Both the position numbers and the translations under genes were made by a program. Source: Blautia sp. (GTDB lineage Bacteria; Bacillota; Clostridia; Lachnospirales; Lachnospiraceae). Taken from it: a DNA stretch of 37,215 nucleotides. Below, one piece after another: positions 7,530 to 16,376 of the stretch. The notes under the pieces are model-generated. The model saw only the letters and a program-made list of their open reading frames with translations. It made no database searches and was not told where the DNA came from. The stretch is from the NCBI GenBank assembly GCA_021772055.1, contig JAETNR010000045.1, forward strand, positions 1 to 37,215. Direction: 5' to 3'. Position 1 is the first letter of the stretch, and every line of letters starts with the position of its first letter.

Positions 7530-8669
7530 ATGAATAAAAAGAGCAAAGTAATCCTTCTTCCCTGTGATTCCTACAGGGAAGAACTTATTTATACCAATTT
7601 GAAAAAGGGACTGGAACTTCTCGGAGGACTGGATTCCCTGATAAAAAAAGAAGAAAAGATCCTTCTGAAGCCCAATCTTTTAAAAAAGGCAGAGGTGGAG
7701 AAGGCGGTGATCACCCATCCGGCTGTAGTAGGAGCATTTGGGCGGATCCTGAGAGAGGAAGGATACGGAAACATCATTCTGGGGGATTCCTGCGGAACCG
7801 GAAGCACCAGCAAGGTAATCAGAGGCACCGGTATGGATACGGCCCTTGAGAAGCTTGGAATACCGGCAGTGGATTTTTCAGAAGGGGTACACGTTTCTTA
7901 TCCCCAGGGCATTCAGGCGAAAGAATTCATCATTCCAAAGGAGCTTGAGGAATCGGACTGTGTGATTTCCCTTTGTAAAATGAAAACCCATGCATTGGAG
8001 CGCATCACCGGTGCGGTAAAGAACAGCTATGGCTTTGTCTACGGTCTTAACAAAGCGAAGGGGCATACCAGGTATCCCAGTGCAGACAGCTTTGCCAGGA
8101 TGCTGGTGGATCTGAACAGGTATGTGAAGCCCCGCCTGTATGTGATGGACGGAATCACAGCCATGGAAGGAAACGGACCTGGTTCCGGAGACCCTGTGAA
8201 GATGGGTGTGCTGCTGATGTCAAAGGATCCGGTGGCGTTGGACAGTGTTTTCTCCTCGCTGATACATCTGAAACCCCAGATGGTTCCTACCAATTATCAT
8301 GGAGAAAAGATGGGGATTGGTGTCTGGAAAGAAGAGGATATTGTACTGCTTACACCAGATGGAGAAATTTCTTTGAAAGAGGCAGTGAAGGTTTATGGAA
8401 ACCCGTCGTTTCATGTGGACCGAAGACCAGTCCGCCGCGGCATCTGGGAGAGAATGGCAGAAGCTTTGAACATTTTCCAGAAAAAACCTTACATTGAAGA
8501 TAATCTGTGCATCCGCTGCGGCGTCTGTGTAAATAGCTGCCCTGTCCCCGGCAAGGCGGTAAACTTTAAAAACGGAAAAGGGAAGCCCCCTGTTTATGAT
8601 TACAAAAAATGCATCCGCTGTTTCTGCTGCCAGGAAATGTGCCCGAAGAAAGCAATCAAAGTAAAATAA
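7530..8669 (+). CDS. DUF362 domain protein with two [4Fe-4S] ferredoxin motifs
   Basis: 379 residues. The N-terminal ~300 match DUF362 (ILLKPNLL, THPAVVGAFGRIL, GDSCGTGSTS, KMKTHALERITGAVKNSYGFVYG). The C-terminus has two ferredoxin motifs, CIRCGVCVNSCP and CIRCFCCQEMCP, each able to ligate a 4Fe-4S cluster. The protein is presumably a cytoplasmic electron carrier or iron-sulfur enzyme; the family has no settled reaction. It follows ptsI by 15 bases and closes the potABCD-ptsI transcription unit before a strong terminator. Confidence 0.85.
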   Translation: MNKKSKVILLPCDSYREELIYTNLKKGLELLGGLDSLIKKEEKILLKPNLLKKAEVEKAVITHPAVVGAFGRILREEGYGNIILGDSCGTGSTSKVIRGTGMDTALEKLGIPAVDFSEGVHVSYPQGIQAKEFIIPKELEESDCVISLCKMKTHALERITGAVKNSYGFVYGLNKAKGHTRYPSADSFARMLVDLNRYVKPRLYVMDGITAMEGNGPGSGDPVKMGVLLMSKDPVALDSVFSSLIHLKPQMVPTNYHGEKMGIGVWKEEDIVLLTPDGEISLKEAVKVYGNPSFHVDRRPVRRGIWERMAEALNIFQKKPYIEDNLCIRCGVCVNSCPVPGKAVNFKNGKGKPPVYDYKKCIRCFCCQEMCPKKAIKVK

Positions 8670-8723
8670 AAAATCTGTCGGTTCCGAATCCCTTTTTGGG
8701 GCAGGTAACCGACAGATTTTTTT
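8669..8723. terminator. Bidirectional terminator between convergent genes
   Basis: AAATCTGTCGGTT pairs with AACCGACAGATTT across a ~22-base loop, with A-rich sequence on the left and seven T on the right. It can stop the DUF362 transcript on plus and the methyltransferase transcript on minus. Confidence 0.8.
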
Positions 8724-8742
8724 GCGAAATCAGAGCCTGGTA

Positions 8743-9618
8743 TCAGCAAAGCCCCAGGATTTGTGCAGTTTTCAGAATATATTCCGGGGTAGTCCCGCAG
8801 CATCCGCCCACAAGCCCTGCGCCGTTTTCCACCAGCACTTTCATGTGTCTTGCAAAAGCATCCGGTCCCATGGAATAGGCGGCATTGCCCAGATCATCAA
8901 TAAACGGTATACCCGCATTGGGTTTTGCAATGACCGGAATAGAAACGCTCTCGCGGATGGAACGTACAACAGAAACAAGCTGATCCGGTCCCACAGAACA
9001 GTTGATCCCCACCGCACTGGCCCCCGCACTCTCCAGTGCTTCCGCCGCTTCTCTGGCATTCCCTCCGCTAAAAATACTGCCATCCGCTTCCACAGTCATA
9101 GAGCAGAGAATCGGCAGATCACATACCGAAACAGCAGCATCAACCGCAGCCAGGGTCTCTTCAATATTGATCATCGTTTCTGCAATCAGGCAGTCAGCAC
9201 CAGCGTCAGAAAGATACCGAATCTGCTCACAATAGTTATCAAAAGCCATTTCATAAGTATAATCATCATTTCCAGAGAGAATCCTCCCGGTTGTGGTAAT
9301 ATCCCCGGCCACATATGCGCTGGCTCCCGCCGCCTCTTTTGCATAGCTCATAAGAGTCCGGTTAATCTCTTCAATCCGGTCTTCCAGCCCATGCTTAGAC
9401 AAACTAATACGATTTCCCCCAAAAGTAGGCGCATAAATAATCCTGCTTCCAGCTTTTACATACCCACGCTGAAGCTCCTGAATAACATCCTTATGCTCCA
9501 TAATCCACATTTCGGGACAAATCCCCCGCGGCATCCCCTGCGCCATCAAATTGGACCCCGTAGCCCCATCCAACAACACTACATCACGAGTCAGGCTTTG
9601 AAATTCTTTTTTCGTCAT
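8743..9618 (-). CDS. Homocysteine S-methyltransferase (MetH N-terminal-domain-like)
   Basis: 291 residues, the size of a lone homocysteine-binding barrel. It transfers a methyl group to homocysteine to make methionine, with zinc held by three cysteines: one in GINCS and two in GGCCGTT, both visible. The N-terminus (VVLLDGATGSNLMAQGM) and APTFGGNR fit the family. The start follows AAGGAGATAAAGTAA. Since it lacks the folate, cobalamin and activation domains of MetH, it may be a split methionine synthase module or an MmuM-type enzyme using S-methylmethionine; the sequence does not decide. A very long palindrome lies directly upstream in the probable leader. Confidence 0.85.
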   Translation of the reverse strand: MTKKEFQSLTRDVVLLDGATGSNLMAQGMPRGICPEMWIMEHKDVIQELQRGYVKAGSRIIYAPTFGGNRISLSKHGLEDRIEEINRTLMSYAKEAAGASAYVAGDITTTGRILSGNDDYTYEMAFDNYCEQIRYLSDAGADCLIAETMINIEETLAAVDAAVSVCDLPILCSMTVEADGSIFSGGNAREAAEALESAGASAVGINCSVGPDQLVSVVRSIRESVSIPVIAKPNAGIPFIDDLGNAAYSMGPDAFARHMKVLVENGAGLVGGCCGTTPEYILKTAQILGLC

Positions 9619-9655
9619 TTACTTTATCTCCTTAGAAAGTCTTGCGGATTTTTCA

Positions 9656-9873
9656 GCGGCGAGGAAGTTCTCCTGCTTGGGAAGACTGCATTTGCAGGAG
9701 CGTTAGAAACAGTTAGTTCGCTGCACTTCTGCGTTGTTCAGAAAATCCGTGCTGTCTGAGCCGAAAGGCGAGTTCACGGATTTTCTGAACGCCTTTAGCA
9801 GAAGTACAGCAAACTTACTGTTTCTTACGCTCCGAAACCGCAGTCCGCCCAAGCAGGAGAACTTCCTCGCCGC
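9656..9873. repeat. ~218-bp imperfect palindrome, capped by a GAAA tetraloop
   Basis: The arm 9656-9751 is the inverted copy of 9775-9873, with about four of five positions matching; the outer 26 bases and the inner stretch ending TTCAGAAAATCCGTG match exactly. The centre holds GCC-GAAA-GGC (9760-9769), a classic stable tetraloop hairpin. As RNA it would form a rod of about 100 base pairs. It could be a mobile or dispersed intergenic repeat, or a structured leader of the methyltransferase gene at 9618. The rest of the 9619-10118 gap holds only AT-rich sequence and a CGGCAG-TT-CTGCCG palindrome near 10015-10034. Confidence 0.75.
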
Positions 9874-10118
9874 CCCCCAAAAAACACCACAAAAAATTAT
9901 AACATCTTTGTCGAGAAAAGTCTCTTGCTATTTTAAAGAGAGTGTGCTATTTTTTATTACAAGGGCTGCTGATTTGCGCCTGATCAGCGGACAGCAGCAA
10001 GATAGAATCTGACTGCGGCAGTTCTGCCGTGAAATTTCCATAATACAATATAATAAATGACCTGTATCCAGGAATAAAGCATACGAAAGACAGTAAATGA
10101 ATCAAGCGGGAGGCTTAT

Positions 10119-10859
10119 ATGAATTTATTTGATTTTACGTATTGCGGCAATTACAACAGGCAGATACAGAATCTCTCCAGAATGGTTCCGGAGAAATGGA
10201 GTTTCGGGGAAGCCGGGGACAATGGAATTTTAAAAGGATATCTGGAATATACATTCAAACGTGTTTTTGAAGAGGGAAAAATTTTTATTAATCAGGATTA
10301 TGCAATATTCAATACAGGACTTTTTAATCAATATTATCAGCCGGTTTATGCATACTTTGTTCCCAACCTGGTGCCGGAGCGGCAAAAATGGTTTCTGGAT
10401 GGCTTCTATACGGAATACCATCTTCTGAAATCCGGAATCGCCAGGCTCCCTGAAAAGGCAGAATATGTGAATGACCCTTCGGAACTGGTCTTTGACACTC
10501 ATCTGGAAATCGTACCCCAGTACGAGCACATTTTCGGAGAAGAGGAAAATGCCCAGCGGCTTCCGGAAAATGTGAGGAACAGCGGCATGAAGGTGCAGCT
10601 GTTTGACGGGGCGCTGCGCCATACAAGAAGAATGCTGGAAGCGGATTACCGGACAGCCATTCCCCAGTATTATAACCATTCCATTCAGCTTCTGATTCCC
10701 ATCTGTCTGCAGAACCCGGGAAAGCCGGATCTTGCCCTTGCCTGTGTAAAAACAGCCGACGGAACCCGATATCTGGGACGAACCTGCCTTACCTTAAGGA
10801 TGGCCTACCATAACGCAAGGCTTTTAGCCCGTCTGGACAGCAGCTGGCTGCACCCGTAA
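10119..10859 (+). CDS. DUF3825 domain protein
   Basis: 246 residues, starting at ATG 10119 behind GCGGGAGGC. The C-terminal half matches DUF3825: IQLLIPICLQNP followed by PDLALACVK, then YLGRTCLTLRMAYHNARL. This family often sits next to, or is fused with, RNA-binding OST-HTH domains, so an RNA-related role is possible but unproven. No catalytic motif was recognised. It stands alone, 121 bases before sufC, and appears complete. It has no signal peptide or membrane segment, so it is probably cytoplasmic. Confidence 0.75.
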   Translation: MNLFDFTYCGNYNRQIQNLSRMVPEKWSFGEAGDNGILKGYLEYTFKRVFEEGKIFINQDYAIFNTGLFNQYYQPVYAYFVPNLVPERQKWFLDGFYTEYHLLKSGIARLPEKAEYVNDPSELVFDTHLEIVPQYEHIFGEEENAQRLPENVRNSGMKVQLFDGALRHTRRMLEADYRTAIPQYYNHSIQLLIPICLQNPGKPDLALACVKTADGTRYLGRTCLTLRMAYHNARLLARLDSSWLHP

Positions 10860-10980
10860 CGTTCACAATATTTTCATACAATAGATATCTGTTCATTTCC
10901 TGGAAAATGTGTTATGATAAGCGATATTGAGAAAATTTCAGCAAATTTTGCAAATGAAAAATATAAACGGAGGACAGAAT

Positions 10981-11730
10981 ATGTTAGAATTACGCAACAT
11001 CTGTTTTCAGGTGCCTGATGAAAAGTCAAGAAATGCAAAAGAGATCGGTATTCTGAAAGATGTAAGCTTTACACTGGATGATAACAAATTTGTCGTCATT
11101 ACAGGACCCAACGGAGGCGGAAAGTCCACTCTTGCCAAGGTGATCGCAGGAATTGAGAAGCCCACTTCAGGGCGGATTCTCTGGGACGGACAGGATATTA
11201 CAGACATGAGCATCACAGAGAGAGCAAAGCTCGGAATCAGCTATGCATTCCAGCAGCCTGTACGCTTTAAAGGCGTGACGGTATTTGACCTGATCCGGCT
11301 GGCAGCCGGGAAAGAGATTTCCGTTGCAGGGGCGTGTGAATACCTCTCCAAGGTAGGCCTTTGTGCAAAGGATTATATTAAGCGTGAAGTGAATGCCAGT
11401 CTTTCCGGCGGAGAAATCAAGCGTATTGAGATCGCAACCATCATGGCGAGAAAAACAAGGGTATCTGTATTTGATGAACCGGAGGCAGGCATTGACCTTT
11501 GGAGCTTCCAGAATCTGATTCAGGTATTTGAGGAAATGCATGATCAGCTTCACGGCTCTATTTTGATTATTTCCCATCAGGAGCGTATCCTGAACATTGC
11601 AGATGAGATTCTCCTGATTGCAGACGGTGAACTGAAGAAGCGGGGAACAAAGGAAGAAATCCTTCCACAGCTTTTGGGAACGGCGGATGCAGCAGGATTT
11701 GCCTGTAATAAGATGAGGGTCAGAGAATAG
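10981..11730 (+). CDS. sufC: SufC-type ABC ATPase of Fe-S cluster assembly
   Basis: 249 residues from ATG 10981, chosen for the CGGAGG ribosome site; an upstream in-frame start at 10927 lacks one. Walker A GPNGGGKST is at 42-50, signature LSGGEIKRIE at 141-150, and Walker B VSVFDEPEAGID at 161-172, all SufC-like. SufC drives rearrangement of the SufB scaffold during cluster assembly. The partner follows by 11 bases. No sufS, sufU or sufD is present, so the pair resembles the two-gene minimal SUF-like system described in archaea and anaerobes. Confidence 0.88.
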   Translation: MLELRNICFQVPDEKSRNAKEIGILKDVSFTLDDNKFVVITGPNGGGKSTLAKVIAGIEKPTSGRILWDGQDITDMSITERAKLGISYAFQQPVRFKGVTVFDLIRLAAGKEISVAGACEYLSKVGLCAKDYIKREVNASLSGGEIKRIEIATIMARKTRVSVFDEPEAGIDLWSFQNLIQVFEEMHDQLHGSILIISHQERILNIADEILLIADGELKKRGTKEEILPQLLGTADAAGFACNKMRVRE

Positions 11731-11741
11731 GAGGCAGAGAG

Positions 11742-12659
11742 ATGGACGCGATCCAGAGAGAATTGTTGGAGGCAGTTGCTGGGCTGCATGAAATTCCCAC
11801 AGGGGCATACAATATCCGTGCCAACGGCGCCAGCATAGAGCGAAAAAGCACGGCAAATATTGAAATTATCACGAAGAAGGATACTTCAGGAATTGAAATT
11901 CACATCAAACCGGGAACAAAGCGTGAAAGTGTACACATTCCGGTGATCATGAGCCAGTCCGGACTTTCGGAAGTGGTATACAATGATTTTTATGTGGGTG
12001 AGGATGCCGATGTAACGATTATTGCAGGCTGCGGTATCCACAACGGCGGTGACGCATCCACCCGTCATGACGGAATCCACCGCTTTTTTATTGGAAAGAA
12101 TGCCCATGTGAAATACGTGGAAAAGCATTACGGAAGCGGTGACGGGAAAGGGGAACGAATCATGAACCCTGTGACAGAGATCCACCTGGAAGAGGACAGC
12201 TTTATGGAAATGGATACTGTTCAGATCCGGGGTGTGGATTCCACAAAAAGGGAAAATAAGGCACATTTAAAGGCCGGTTCCAGGCTGGTGGTGATGGAAA
12301 GGCTGATGACACACGGTACGCAGAAAGCAGAAAGCTATTTTGATGTAAGCATGGACGGAGAGGAAAGTGCTGCAAATGTAGTTTCCCGTTCCGTTGCCCG
12401 GGATGACTCTTATCAGCTGTTTGCTTCCCATATTCATGGAAATAACCGCTGCAGCGGACATACGGAATGCGATGCCATTATCATGGACAATGCAAAAATC
12501 AGCGCAGTACCGGAGCTTTCCGCAAATCATGTGGATGCGGCACTGATTCATGAGGCTGCCATCGGAAAGATCGCAGGAGAGCAGATCATTAAGCTGATGA
12601 CCCTGGGACTGACAGAGGCAGAAGCAGAGGAACAGATCGTAAGCGGATTTTTGAAGTAG
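11742..12659 (+). CDS. sufB: Short SufB/SufD-family scaffold protein
   Basis: 305 residues, much shorter than canonical SufB (~470), lacking the N-terminal extension but keeping the beta-helix core. The conserved C-terminal block reads NRCSGHTECDAIIMD, then VPELSANHVDAALIHEAAIG, with the cysteine and histidine positions used for cluster building. With SufC it should form a C2B2 scaffold complex. The gene has its own AGGAGG and sits 11 bases after sufC. It could also be named SufD-like, but with no second Suf scaffold nearby it probably forms a homodimer. Confidence 0.85.
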   Translation: MDAIQRELLEAVAGLHEIPTGAYNIRANGASIERKSTANIEIITKKDTSGIEIHIKPGTKRESVHIPVIMSQSGLSEVVYNDFYVGEDADVTIIAGCGIHNGGDASTRHDGIHRFFIGKNAHVKYVEKHYGSGDGKGERIMNPVTEIHLEEDSFMEMDTVQIRGVDSTKRENKAHLKAGSRLVVMERLMTHGTQKAESYFDVSMDGEESAANVVSRSVARDDSYQLFASHIHGNNRCSGHTECDAIIMDNAKISAVPELSANHVDAALIHEAAIGKIAGEQIIKLMTLGLTEAEAEEQIVSGFLK

Positions 12660-12672
12660 TACAGGAGGTTAC

Positions 12673-13425
12673 ATGAGCGAAGACAAACAGAAGAAAACGG
12701 GGGAAGAAGAGAATGCCAGCATTATGCAGAAGCGGCTGGAAGGAATAGAAGGCAGCACGCAGGAACCGCAGGGAAAACAGGTCAAACACGAATCGGACAT
12801 GACCAGAAAAGAGAAACGCCTTCTGGAGAAAGAGAAGATCAAGGGGATGGGCCTTGGCAAAAAGCTGGAATATATCTGGATGTATTATAAGCCTGCGATT
12901 TTCGGTGTGATTGGCGCTATTGTCCTTATTTTTGTGATAAAAGACTGGTATTACAATGCGAAGATACAGGATATCCTATCCATTGCCATTGTAAATGGCG
13001 GGATGGGGGAGACCGATGCCTGGGCGGAGGAAATCAAGGCTTCCCTGGGAAGTACAGACGAATTTGAGAGAGTAAGCTTTATTCTGAACCTGAATACAGA
13101 TGAAACGGGGAACGATTTTGATTATTATGCACAGATGGCTTTTGTTGCACAGGCACAGGCAAAAGGAATCGATGTGCTCATAACCACGGAAGAGATGTGC
13201 AAAAAGCTTGCTGCCCAGGAATACTTTTCGGAATTGTCGGATGTTCTGGATGAGGAAACGCTTGCTGCTTTTGGCAATCAGGCAGAGCAGTATTATCTGA
13301 AGCTTGACGGAGGCGAGATCCAGGAGCACATTCAGCTTGCCTATGATCCGGTCTGTGTGGCAATTCTGGTGAATACTGAAAATCTGGAAAATACAGTACA
13401 ATGGGTATCTTCTCTGGCTGAATAG
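12673..13425 (+). CDS. Single-pass membrane protein, unknown function
   Basis: 250 residues, ATG behind ACAGGAGG, 13 bases after the SufB gene. The first ~55 residues are highly charged (many K/E/Q) and probably cytoplasmic. One transmembrane helix follows (PAIFGVIGAIVLIFVI near 76-91), and the remaining ~155 residues would lie outside. The outer part (LSIAIVNGGMGETDAWAEEI onward) vaguely recalls solute-binding or TPM-like folds but I do not recognise a family. The tight spacing suggests co-transcription with sufCB, though a link to Fe-S assembly is only inferred from position. Confidence 0.7.
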   Translation: MSEDKQKKTGEEENASIMQKRLEGIEGSTQEPQGKQVKHESDMTRKEKRLLEKEKIKGMGLGKKLEYIWMYYKPAIFGVIGAIVLIFVIKDWYYNAKIQDILSIAIVNGGMGETDAWAEEIKASLGSTDEFERVSFILNLNTDETGNDFDYYAQMAFVAQAQAKGIDVLITTEEMCKKLAAQEYFSELSDVLDEETLAAFGNQAEQYYLKLDGGEIQEHIQLAYDPVCVAILVNTENLENTVQWVSSLAE

Positions 13426-13463
13426 GCAGACGATTTCTACAAATTTGACAGCCGGAGGAATCA

Positions 13464-14273
13464 ATGGAAAAAAAGAAACAGCTTTTGGAATTATTAAGTA
13501 CATATTGTGCAGAGGATGTATGCGTCGCTTTTTCAGGAGGGGTGGATTCCAGCCTTCTCCTTGTGATGGCCTGCGAAGCTGCAAAGAAAACAGGCTCCAG
13601 GGTGTATGCTCTTACGATGGATACGGTGCTTCACCCGAAAGCAGACCTGGAAATCGCCAGGAAGGTGTTGGCACACACAGGGGCAGTCCATCATGTTCTT
13701 ACTTTAAATGAACTGGCAGTGCCGGAGATCCGGTTTAATCCTGTAAACCGCTGCTATCTCTGTAAGAAGGCGCTTTATTCCCGTATGCTGGACTTTGCAA
13801 AAGAAAAAGGGGTGAAAGTCCTTCTGGAGGGAAGCAATGAGGATGATCTTCACGTTTACCGTCCAGGACTTCTGGCGGTCAGGGAACTGGGGGTGAAGAG
13901 TCCTTTGGCAGAGTGCCGGATTACCAAGAAAGAGGTGCGTATGCTGGCAGAGGAATACAGGATACCGGTGGCATTCCGTCCGTCATCGCCCTGCCTTGCA
14001 ACAAGGCTTCCTTATGGAATGGAGATTGATCTGAAGCTGCTGGAACGGATCGACTGTGGAGAGAGCGCGATCCGGGAAATGGGATTTGGAAATGTGCGGA
14101 TCCGCATCCACGATGAGATCCTGCGCCTGGAGATTGATCCTGAACAGCTGCCGAAAGTTCTGGAACACAGGACAGAAATTATTGCAAAACTAAAGAAACT
14201 CGGCTTCTCATATATTACATTGGATCTGGAGGGATTCCGAAGCGGAAGCATGGATCTGAAGCTGAAAAAATAG
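13464..14273 (+). CDS. larE: ATP-dependent sacrificial sulfur transferase LarE
   Basis: 269 residues. LarE builds the nickel-pincer cofactor of lactate racemase by donating its own cysteine sulfur. The PP-loop SGGVDSS is at 24-30. NRCYLCKK follows near 95-102, and SPCLATR has C177 at the position of the sacrificial cysteine of the Lactobacillus enzyme. The ATG lies behind CCGGAGG. No larA, larB or larC is nearby, so it may serve an unlinked racemase-family enzyme. It follows the unknown membrane protein by 38 bases and precedes the MATE gene by 10. Confidence 0.85.
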   Translation: MEKKKQLLELLSTYCAEDVCVAFSGGVDSSLLLVMACEAAKKTGSRVYALTMDTVLHPKADLEIARKVLAHTGAVHHVLTLNELAVPEIRFNPVNRCYLCKKALYSRMLDFAKEKGVKVLLEGSNEDDLHVYRPGLLAVRELGVKSPLAECRITKKEVRMLAEEYRIPVAFRPSSPCLATRLPYGMEIDLKLLERIDCGESAIREMGFGNVRIRIHDEILRLEIDPEQLPKVLEHRTEIIAKLKKLGFSYITLDLEGFRSGSMDLKLKK

Positions 14274-14283
14274 GGGATTTTTT

Positions 14284-15681
14284 ATGAGAACAGGAACTTT
14301 TCGAAAAAAATTTATCGGAGATAAGAAGTTTTATGCAGCAGTGCTGGGAATCGCCGTTCCCATTATGATTCAGAACGGGATTACCAATTTCGTCAGTATG
14401 CTGGACAATATTATGGTAGGACAGATCGGAACAGAGCAGATGTCCGGTGTTGCTATTGTGAACCAGCTCATTTTTGTATATAACCTTTGTATTTTCGGGG
14501 GACTTGCAGGTGCGGGGATCTTTACTGCCCAGTATTTCGGGCAGAAGGATGATGAGGGCATCCGCCATACCTTCCGCTATAAGATCTGGATGGCATTGCT
14601 CCTGACAGTGATCGCAATTGCTGCGCTTCTTCTGGGAGGAGAGACACTGATCCAGCTTTTCTTAAACGGCGGCAGTGACGGCGGCGATCTGATGGCTACC
14701 CTGGAGTACGGAAAAAAGTATCTGTGGGTGATGCTGCTTGGTCTGCCGCCGTTTATGATGCTGCAGGTTTATGCAAGCACTTTGAGGGAGTGCGGAGAGA
14801 CGGTGGTTCCTATGAAGGCCGGCGTAACGGCTGTGCTGGTAAACCTGGTGTTCAATTATCTGCTGATCTACGGGAAACTGGGACTGCCGGCCCTGGGAGT
14901 GGTGGGCGCTGCCGTAGCCACGGTAATTTCCAGATACGTGGAGGCCGGGATCGTTTTGTACTGGACCCACAGCCATAAAGAGAAGAACAGCTATATTGTA
15001 GGAATTTACAGTACCATGAAGGTTCCGGGGATATTGGCAAAGAAGTTCTTTATCAGGGGATTTCCGCTGCTTGTGAACGAAACCCTGTGGGCTTCAGCTA
15101 TGACCATGCTGACCCAGTGCTATTCGATCAGGGGGCTCAATGTGGTTGCGGGACTGAATATTGCCAATACACTGAATAATGTGTTTAATGTGGTATTCAT
15201 AGCCCTTGGAGATTCGGTTGCCATTGTTGTGGGACAGCTTTTGGGAGCCGGTAAGATGGAAGAAGCCAGAGATTCGGATAATAAGATGATTGCCTTTTCT
15301 GTCGGGTGCTGTACATTGATTGCAGCGCTGATGTTTGCGACATCCCCCCTGTTTCCAAGAATATACAATACCACTCAGGAGGCAAAAACCATTGCCATGC
15401 AGATGATCATGGTATATGCCCTTGCCATGCCCCAGAATGCTTTCCTCCACGCAGCATATTTTACCCTGCGTTCCGGAGGAAAGACATGGGTTACTTTCTT
15501 TTTTGACAGTGTATTTGTCTGGTGCGTCAGCGTGCCTATTGCATTTATACTGAGCCGTTATACGGATCTGTATGTGGTTTATATTCTGGCCATGGTACAG
15601 ATCGGCGACTGGCTGAAATGTACCATTGGCTTTATCCTTGTAAAAAAGGGTTCCTGGCTGCAGAATATTGTCGGGGAATAA
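14284..15681 (+). CDS. MATE family multidrug/metabolite exporter
   Basis: 465 residues with about twelve transmembrane helices, the normal MATE size. Typical blocks are visible: PIMIQNGITNFVSMLDNIMVG in helix one, GGLAGAGIFTAQYFG, LRECGETVVPMKAG, and in the second half IALGDSVAIVVGQLLGAG. It would export drugs or metabolites using a cation gradient; the substrate cannot be told. It begins 10 bases after larE, so both are likely co-transcribed, and ends 6 bases from the convergent gene on minus. Confidence 0.9.
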   Translation: MRTGTFRKKFIGDKKFYAAVLGIAVPIMIQNGITNFVSMLDNIMVGQIGTEQMSGVAIVNQLIFVYNLCIFGGLAGAGIFTAQYFGQKDDEGIRHTFRYKIWMALLLTVIAIAALLLGGETLIQLFLNGGSDGGDLMATLEYGKKYLWVMLLGLPPFMMLQVYASTLRECGETVVPMKAGVTAVLVNLVFNYLLIYGKLGLPALGVVGAAVATVISRYVEAGIVLYWTHSHKEKNSYIVGIYSTMKVPGILAKKFFIRGFPLLVNETLWASAMTMLTQCYSIRGLNVVAGLNIANTLNNVFNVVFIALGDSVAIVVGQLLGAGKMEEARDSDNKMIAFSVGCCTLIAALMFATSPLFPRIYNTTQEAKTIAMQMIMVYALAMPQNAFLHAAYFTLRSGGKTWVTFFFDSVFVWCVSVPIAFILSRYTDLYVVYILAMVQIGDWLKCTIGFILVKKGSWLQNIVGE

Positions 15682-15687
15682 GAGATA

Positions 15688-16182
15688 TTATGATTCGGGC
15701 GGATAAGTTTCCTCGTTCTCATCCCAGTTAAATTCATCCTCATAAGAAGAATCCTCATAGGAGGAATCTTCATAGGAAGTGTCCTCGGAAGGCTCTTCCA
15801 CGAAGGAATCATCGGAAGGCTCCTCCGGATAGGAATCCTCCGGAACAGAGGGGTCTGCAGGCGTTTCAGGATCTGTGGTTTCTTCCGGGGGAACGGTTTC
15901 TGCAGGATCTGTCTGGGGGATGTCGCTTCCTTCCGGAACTGGTTCCTGGGAATCCGTTTCCTGGGAAGAGGGCTCCTGGTAATTGTAATTGCTTTCCTGT
16001 GTATAAATCTGGAAGCCGTAATTATCCTCTTCCTCCCAGTTATCGGAAGAGGGGATTTCCGGCATGGGGGCCTTGGTGGAGGGAACGAAGCCGTCCTTGG
16101 GGAAAATCCCATATACCAAAAGCATGATCAGGCAGAAAAGAATGGCTGTTACGCCGATCTTTAATTCTTCTATGTGCTTCAT
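15688..16182 (-). CDS. Membrane-anchored acidic low-complexity protein
   Basis: 164 residues behind AAAAGGAGT. One transmembrane helix lies near residues 9-27 (VTAILFCLIMLLVYGIF). The rest is rich in E, D, S, P and T, ending in SYED repeats (SYEDSSYEDSSYEDE). No folded domain is seen, and the tail should be extracellular and disordered. Such proteins may be wall-spanning spacers. The sequence is probably fast-evolving, with lineage-restricted homologs. It converges on the MATE gene with a 6-base gap. Confidence 0.65.
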   Translation of the reverse strand: MKHIEELKIGVTAILFCLIMLLVYGIFPKDGFVPSTKAPMPEIPSSDNWEEEDNYGFQIYTQESNYNYQEPSSQETDSQEPVPEGSDIPQTDPAETVPPEETTDPETPADPSVPEDSYPEEPSDDSFVEEPSEDTSYEDSSYEDSSYEDEFNWDENEETYPPES

Positions 16183-16312
16183 AATAAACTCCTTTTATAT
16201 GATCGTATAAATTTTTTGCAGAAATATATGTTTTACGAAGCTATTATACTACAGATGCCAGGGGTTTTGTAACCCGGTATTTTATGGTTTCATAAAAATT
16301 ACACAATTTTCG

Positions 16313-16343
16313 GGGACGCATTGAATCCAAATGCGTCCCTTTC
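16313..16343. terminator. Hairpin between divergent/ending units, possible terminator
   Basis: GGGACGCATT (16313-16322) pairs with AATGCGTCCC (16330-16339), followed on plus by TTTC. It lies past the end of the minus-strand ABC permease, but the T-tract is on the plus side and short, so the direction of use is uncertain. Confidence 0.4.
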
Positions 16344-16376
16344 TCGTTATATAGAATGAAGAAAAGACAAGTCTTT

